From NCBI GenBank assembly GCA_902766825.1, contig CACXFB010000052.1, forward strand, positions 1 to 64,000: a stretch of DNA of 64,000 bases. The letters are read 5' to 3'. Each line of letters begins with the position of its first letter. The stretch's first letter is position 1. Under the pieces are notes generated by a model, which did not search any database, had not been told where the DNA came from, and saw nothing but the letters and a program-made list of their open reading frames with translations. The position numbers and the translations under genes were made by a program. The stretch comes from an uncultured Lachnospiraceae bacterium. Lineage in GTDB: Bacteria > Bacillota > Clostridia > Lachnospirales > Lachnospiraceae. Of this stretch, positions 60,188 to 64,000 are shown in pieces.

Positions 60188-62698
60188 TTACCCTTTATTT
60201 AACAAGTCAATCGGCTTCATTTTTGACATCTTTTTCAATGGAATATATGATGAAATAATGCCTATAAACAATGAAAATACAACAGCAACAAAATATAATT
60301 TCATTTGCACTCCAATAATATTTAATTCAACATCTTTCATATATCTCATGTAAATATTGTTTATTTGATTTAATACTAATATAAACAAAAAACTACCGAT
60401 AAATAAACTAAATACTGTGAGAATAATATCTTCTACAACAAATATTAACAATGCCTCTTTCATTTTCATTCCCATGGTTCTTAATATACCAATTTTGCGA
60501 CTTTGGTCTTTAACAGAATATGACATAAAGGATATAATGAAAAATATCGCAATACCCATACAAATGCACGTCAAAGACAACAGCAGTTTATGTATATTCT
60601 TAACAAAGTTGTCAAAATCATAAATATAGCCACATCCTTTTTCATCTAATTTACAATTTATTTCATCGATTGATTCAACAAGCTTTTCCTTATCATCTCC
60701 TAGCATTATTATCGTTTCATCAAACGCATAATAACGACAGTAATTTTCTTTCATTTTCTGATAAACATTGTTTTTGACAAGCACGCTGGCATCAACTTCA
60801 TTTTCCTCTGAAAAATTATACACTCCAACAACTTTAATTCCTTTAGGAAAATAATCATATATATTCATGTAGTCAAATGCATTATTGTATTTCTTATCAT
60901 TTAAATTAATAAGGTTTATTTCCTTTATATTTTCTTCTTCTGAATCTTCAATATCATACCCTAACGCATTAAATACATAATTAGCAACCATAATTTCATT
61001 TTCTTTTTCAGGCAATCTTCCCCAAACCAAATTCGAAGAATTCAGGATATCCGCTGAACCATATTTCATTTTAGATTCCTTGTATGGTCGCAAGGCACGG
61101 TATTGTGTCAAATCTGCCGCATTAATATCTAAATACTTTAAGTTATCAACCAACCATTCTACAAAGCCTTCATTGCCAATAAGATAACCAGATTCGTCGT
61201 ATCTATCGATTTTTATATCAGACTTTTCAATTATGCCCGATATTCTAAGCTTCAAATCATAATAAAATAATGATGATCCAATCAATTCATTGTATTTTTT
61301 TTCACTAAATAATTTGTCTGCCACAACAGAATCAATTAATATTTCGTTACTTTCAACTGGATAATTTCCAATAATGCTTATATCATATTCTTCATAATCC
61401 CCAATAATAATCGGAATATCATAGGGTTCTGACTCATCTTCATCTACAACTATCCAATTTAAATACATTACATTTCTCATATGCATATATGGCATTATCT
61501 CTTCAATGTCATTTCTCAATTTTTTCCCTGAATTACATCTTTCCTCAATCTTATTTTCAAATATATCTTCATATTCCGTTTCTCTGTAAACAATTGAATA
61601 TTTTAAATTTCTTTCCTCGAGATATTTCCCCATATTTTGCTTGTAATCATAATTTATAATTTGAGACGATACAAATACAAGTGCCAATGAAAGTGCAAAC
61701 AATGCTAACGTAAAAAACAATCGAATCTTTCGTTGTTTAAGACTATTGTAAGCCATTTTTATTATTTCTTTTATTCTCAAACCAGTTTTATTATAGAATT
61801 GTGTATTTTTATTATTCTTTACACTTTCACAACCTTCAGTTCTTTTTAAATTCACTTTTATACCAACATTAAAATCAACCTCATCTTTTTCTTTCAAATC
61901 CATTTTAAATAATATTAATCGCACAAAATCCACTATTCTTTTATCATCTAAAGAATTTATCATAATCTGTTCTTCAAGTTCTTTAATATCCAAAATAATA
62001 TTATTTACTTCATATCCATCTTTAATATTGTTTCTAATATCATCTTCTATTCGTCCATTTTTTAAAACTATCACCCTATCAGCATATTTATAAGAGTTAT
62101 CTTTATCATGAGATGCAAGAACTATCAAACAATCCTTTTTAAATTCTGATAAAATTCTAAAGATATTTTCGCTATTACCAGCATCAAGATTTCCGGTCGG
62201 TTCATCTAGAATTAACACATCCGGTCTCTTAATAATTCCTCTTGCAATTGCTACCCTTTGTCTCTGCCCAGAGCTAAGCTGCCATATTTTTCTTTCCCCC
62301 ATCCCCCTCATTCCAATCCTATCTAGAATATCATTAACTCTGTTTGCTATTTCCTTTTCATCAACCCTTAGCATTCTCAATGGTAAAGCAATATTATTAT
62401 ATACATCCATTTCTTCAAGAAGATTACTCTCTTGAAATACCACTCCTATTTTTTTCAGTCTATAATTATCCCACTCCTTTTGATTATAATTTGATATACA
62501 TTCATTGCAATTATATATTTCTCCCTCAGTTGGCGAATCAAGACCTGAAATCATATTCAAAAGTGTTGATTTTCCTGAGCCACTTATTCCTAGCAAAACA
62601 ATAAAACCATTTTCCAAATTCATATTTATATTATTCAAGGCATACACATTTTCATTGTTTTTTACTTCATACTTTCTTGTTACATTTTTAATTAACAT
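60188..62698 (-). CDS. Fused ABC exporter: MacB-like ATPase and FtsX-type permease
   Basis: This protein is about 836 residues. The N-terminal ATPase has Walker A GISGSGKST (about residue 35), signature QLSSGQRQRVAIARGI (about 135) and Walker B LILDEPTGNLD, of the MacB/LolD class. A charged linker follows, then a helix (about 330-350), a large exported domain (about 350-690) and three C-terminal helices in FtsX style, ending KKMSKMKPIDLLNKG. Such fused pumps export lipids, peptides or small products. ATG 62698 follows GGAGAATG, while 62713 and GTG 62767 lack a site. The gene is more AT-rich than its neighbours to the left. Confidence 0.85.
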   Translation of the reverse strand: MLIKNVTRKYEVKNNENVYALNNINMNLENGFIVLLGISGSGKSTLLNMISGLDSPTEGEIYNCNECISNYNQKEWDNYRLKKIGVVFQESNLLEEMDVYNNIALPLRMLRVDEKEIANRVNDILDRIGMRGMGERKIWQLSSGQRQRVAIARGIIKRPDVLILDEPTGNLDAGNSENIFRILSEFKKDCLIVLASHDKDNSYKYADRVIVLKNGRIEDDIRNNIKDGYEVNNIILDIKELEEQIMINSLDDKRIVDFVRLILFKMDLKEKDEVDFNVGIKVNLKRTEGCESVKNNKNTQFYNKTGLRIKEIIKMAYNSLKQRKIRLFFTLALFALSLALVFVSSQIINYDYKQNMGKYLEERNLKYSIVYRETEYEDIFENKIEERCNSGKKLRNDIEEIMPYMHMRNVMYLNWIVVDEDESEPYDIPIIIGDYEEYDISIIGNYPVESNEILIDSVVADKLFSEKKYNELIGSSLFYYDLKLRISGIIEKSDIKIDRYDESGYLIGNEGFVEWLVDNLKYLDINAADLTQYRALRPYKESKMKYGSADILNSSNLVWGRLPEKENEIMVANYVFNALGYDIEDSEEENIKEINLINLNDKKYNNAFDYMNIYDYFPKGIKVVGVYNFSEENEVDASVLVKNNVYQKMKENYCRYYAFDETIIMLGDDKEKLVESIDEINCKLDEKGCGYIYDFDNFVKNIHKLLLSLTCICMGIAIFFIISFMSYSVKDQSRKIGILRTMGMKMKEALLIFVVEDIILTVFSLFIGSFLFILVLNQINNIYMRYMKDVELNIIGVQMKLYFVAVVFSLFIGIISSYIPLKKMSKMKPIDLLNKG

Positions 62699-62770
62699 CT
62701 CAACATTCTCCATAAAAATACAACTGCATGAATATAAACCATATAAATGTTTCACATTCATGCACACAAG

Positions 62771-63385
62771 TTAATTATTTGAATCATAACACCTAACTAT
62801 AAACTCAACAATAAAAGATACCGGTCGTTCTTTTACATTATTCTCTTCTGCTATTTGTCTATCCTCTATCGTATATATACCACACCACTCTGTCCTCTCT
62901 CCCTCAAACAACAAATTTCCCACACATAAATCTTCCTCACGTATTGACGAATAATCTATTATTTCATATTCAGCCAATACTTTTTTTTGTCTTGTTCCGA
63001 GGTAAAAAAAACCAAACTTATCATCATTATCTATTTTGTTTTTTATGACTTTATACTGTTCATCTTTAAGTTCTACACCACCATCCAAATCATTAATAAT
63101 AAGTACAGAATATTCTTTATCTGTATTAAGAGCCTCATAAGAAATATCATCAACTATTTTTATCTTTAGTTCATCTCTCCAATACAATTCTTTTCCCATC
63201 CAAAATATATCTGTTGGCATTTTATCATTCAACACATCAATAGCCTTGTCATAGTTATCATTAAATTCTTTCTTTGAATACGTCGATGATTTAATTATAC
63301 CAAATTTAGACAATACCCCCATCACAACAACTAGCAACAGCAACACACCACTTATTAACAATAATAATTTTAGTTTTCTTTCCAT
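62771..63385 (-). CDS. Membrane-anchored protein of unknown function
   Basis: This 204-residue protein has a basic start, one hydrophobic helix (about residues 5-27) and an exported domain with many Asp, Glu and Lys. It has strand pairs such as YSVLIINDLDGG and KFGFFYLGTRQ. There are three cysteines, two near the C-terminal third (WCGIYTIE and RCYDS). I find no family. It lies between the exporter and the gene at the edge with gaps of 20-70 bases, so it is probably part of the operon. The base composition is AT-rich like the exporter gene. Confidence 0.5.
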   Translation of the reverse strand: MERKLKLLLLISGVLLLLVVVMGVLSKFGIIKSSTYSKKEFNDNYDKAIDVLNDKMPTDIFWMGKELYWRDELKIKIVDDISYEALNTDKEYSVLIINDLDGGVELKDEQYKVIKNKIDNDDKFGFFYLGTRQKKVLAEYEIIDYSSIREEDLCVGNLLFEGERTEWCGIYTIEDRQIAEENNVKERPVSFIVEFIVRCYDSNN

Positions 63386-63407
63386 TAACTCAATCTCCTA
63401 TTCTTTT

Positions 63408-64000
63408 TTATTTAAACACCCATTTATAAGAGCCTCGTCCTTTTTCAGAGCCTCTAGACACACTATTAGGTCTCGCATCCTCGCAACCCGCATATGCAAA
63501 ATTACTATTGAACGAAAACGTCAAAGCTTGTTTTTCACATGCATAATATTTCAACATTGCAACTTGAGTAGATGTGTTTCTAACATATGTATTCTTTGTA
63601 GAAGAACCACTAATAGATTTTTCCGGCTTATAATTATATATAAATGATGCACACTTTTTTGATTGTTGAATATCCGCTTCCATTTCCAGTTGTTTTTTTT
63701 CAACTTGCGTTGACATACTTACCGACGACGAAGGCCCACTTCCATTAATACTAGCACCAAATCCGATGGTCCATTTAGTGCTTTCTGGAACATTTTTTGG
63801 CTCCCAGTCAATTATTTCAGCAGATGAATTTAAAGCTATATTTACTTTTAAATACTCGCTTACCCCAAATATTTCAGGGTCATGAATATATAGTTCTTCG
63901 CAACCAAATGTATCAACATTCTTGAACGGCTCCATCATCATTTTGACAACTACAACATGCTCATATTTTTTCTTATATTCCACATCACTATTTATTACCG
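63408..64000 (-). CDS. Unknown strand-rich protein, 5' end beyond the window
   Basis: At least 197 codons stay open to the right edge, so the start is not in view; the GTG at 63983 is probably internal. The protein is rich in Ser, Thr and Asn in alternating patterns (GASINGSGPSSSVSMSTQ), with a short helix (EKKQLEMEADIQQSKK) and three cysteines. The pattern recalls secreted beta-rich proteins, including pore formers, but there is no firm match. It is the first visible gene of the carrier-protein operon. Confidence 0.45.
   Translation of the reverse strand, partial: VINSDVEYKKKYEHVVVVKMMMEPFKNVDTFGCEELYIHDPEIFGVSEYLKVNIALNSSAEIIDWEPKNVPESTKWTIGFGASINGSGPSSSVSMSTQVEKKQLEMEADIQQSKKCASFIYNYKPEKSISGSSTKNTYVRNTSTQVAMLKYYACEKQALTFSFNSNFAYAGCEDARPNSVSRGSEKGRGSYKWVFK

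Overview
The window looks like chromosome of a low-to-moderate GC, Gram-positive anaerobe of the Clostridia, most likely Lachnospiraceae (Coprococcus/Butyrivibrio/Roseburia-like). The basis is gene content: a reverse-rubrerythrin-type peroxidase, a monoderm Tad pilus locus with an Flp1-like pilin and no secretin, DUF5702/DUF5711/FHA-type Lachnospiraceae proteins, AGGAGG ribosome sites and sigma-A promoters. Genus is not settled. About 51 of 59 genes lie on the minus strand.

Layout from left to right. 1-195: promoter and leader of an rRNA operon reading left out of the window. 253-4741: envelope genes (CvpA-like, DUF5711, LysM protein, coiled-coil membrane protein). 5034-7607: recombination/replication operon dnaX-ybaB-recR. 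7654-10511: pfkA, a small protein whose promoter carries a Fur-like box, and metY. 10512-12512: an AbiE-type toxin-antitoxin pair with its own operator, next to a gene-poor stretch. 12554-17166: pgi, a membrane protein, mtnN, a TSCPD protein and murG. 17221-30713: a long Tad/type IVb pilus operon with one clear promoter at its head (30685-30713), probably trailing into FHA, rhomboid, flavodoxin-like and HIT genes. 30787-36275: maltodextrin operon malQ-E-F-G. 36442-41302: tatD, a degenerate Hsp70-like protein and an ABC-2 exporter operon. 41505-44203: divergent metG and rubrerythrin. 44290-46869: a secreted lysozyme-like protein divergent from a small HTH regulator. 46969-55415: gltA, deaD, ddl-murI-DUF1934, plsC and a VanY-type carboxypeptidase.

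55603-64000 holds the least ordinary block: an operon entering from the right edge that encodes two unrecognised proteins, a fused ATPase/permease exporter, an acyl carrier protein, a protein with a BtrH/papain-like N-terminal domain, a PaaK/CapK-like adenylating enzyme and a stand-alone AMP-forming ligase. Together they suggest a small carrier-protein-based pathway that activates an acyl or amino acid, moves it on an ACP, transfers it by a Cys-His enzyme and exports the product. The operon ends inside a nested inverted repeat, which supplies the last codons of the ligase. A related palindrome follows deaD.

Starts were chosen by Shine-Dalgarno spacing and family alignment from memory. Promoters and terminators were read by eye. 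No database search was possible.
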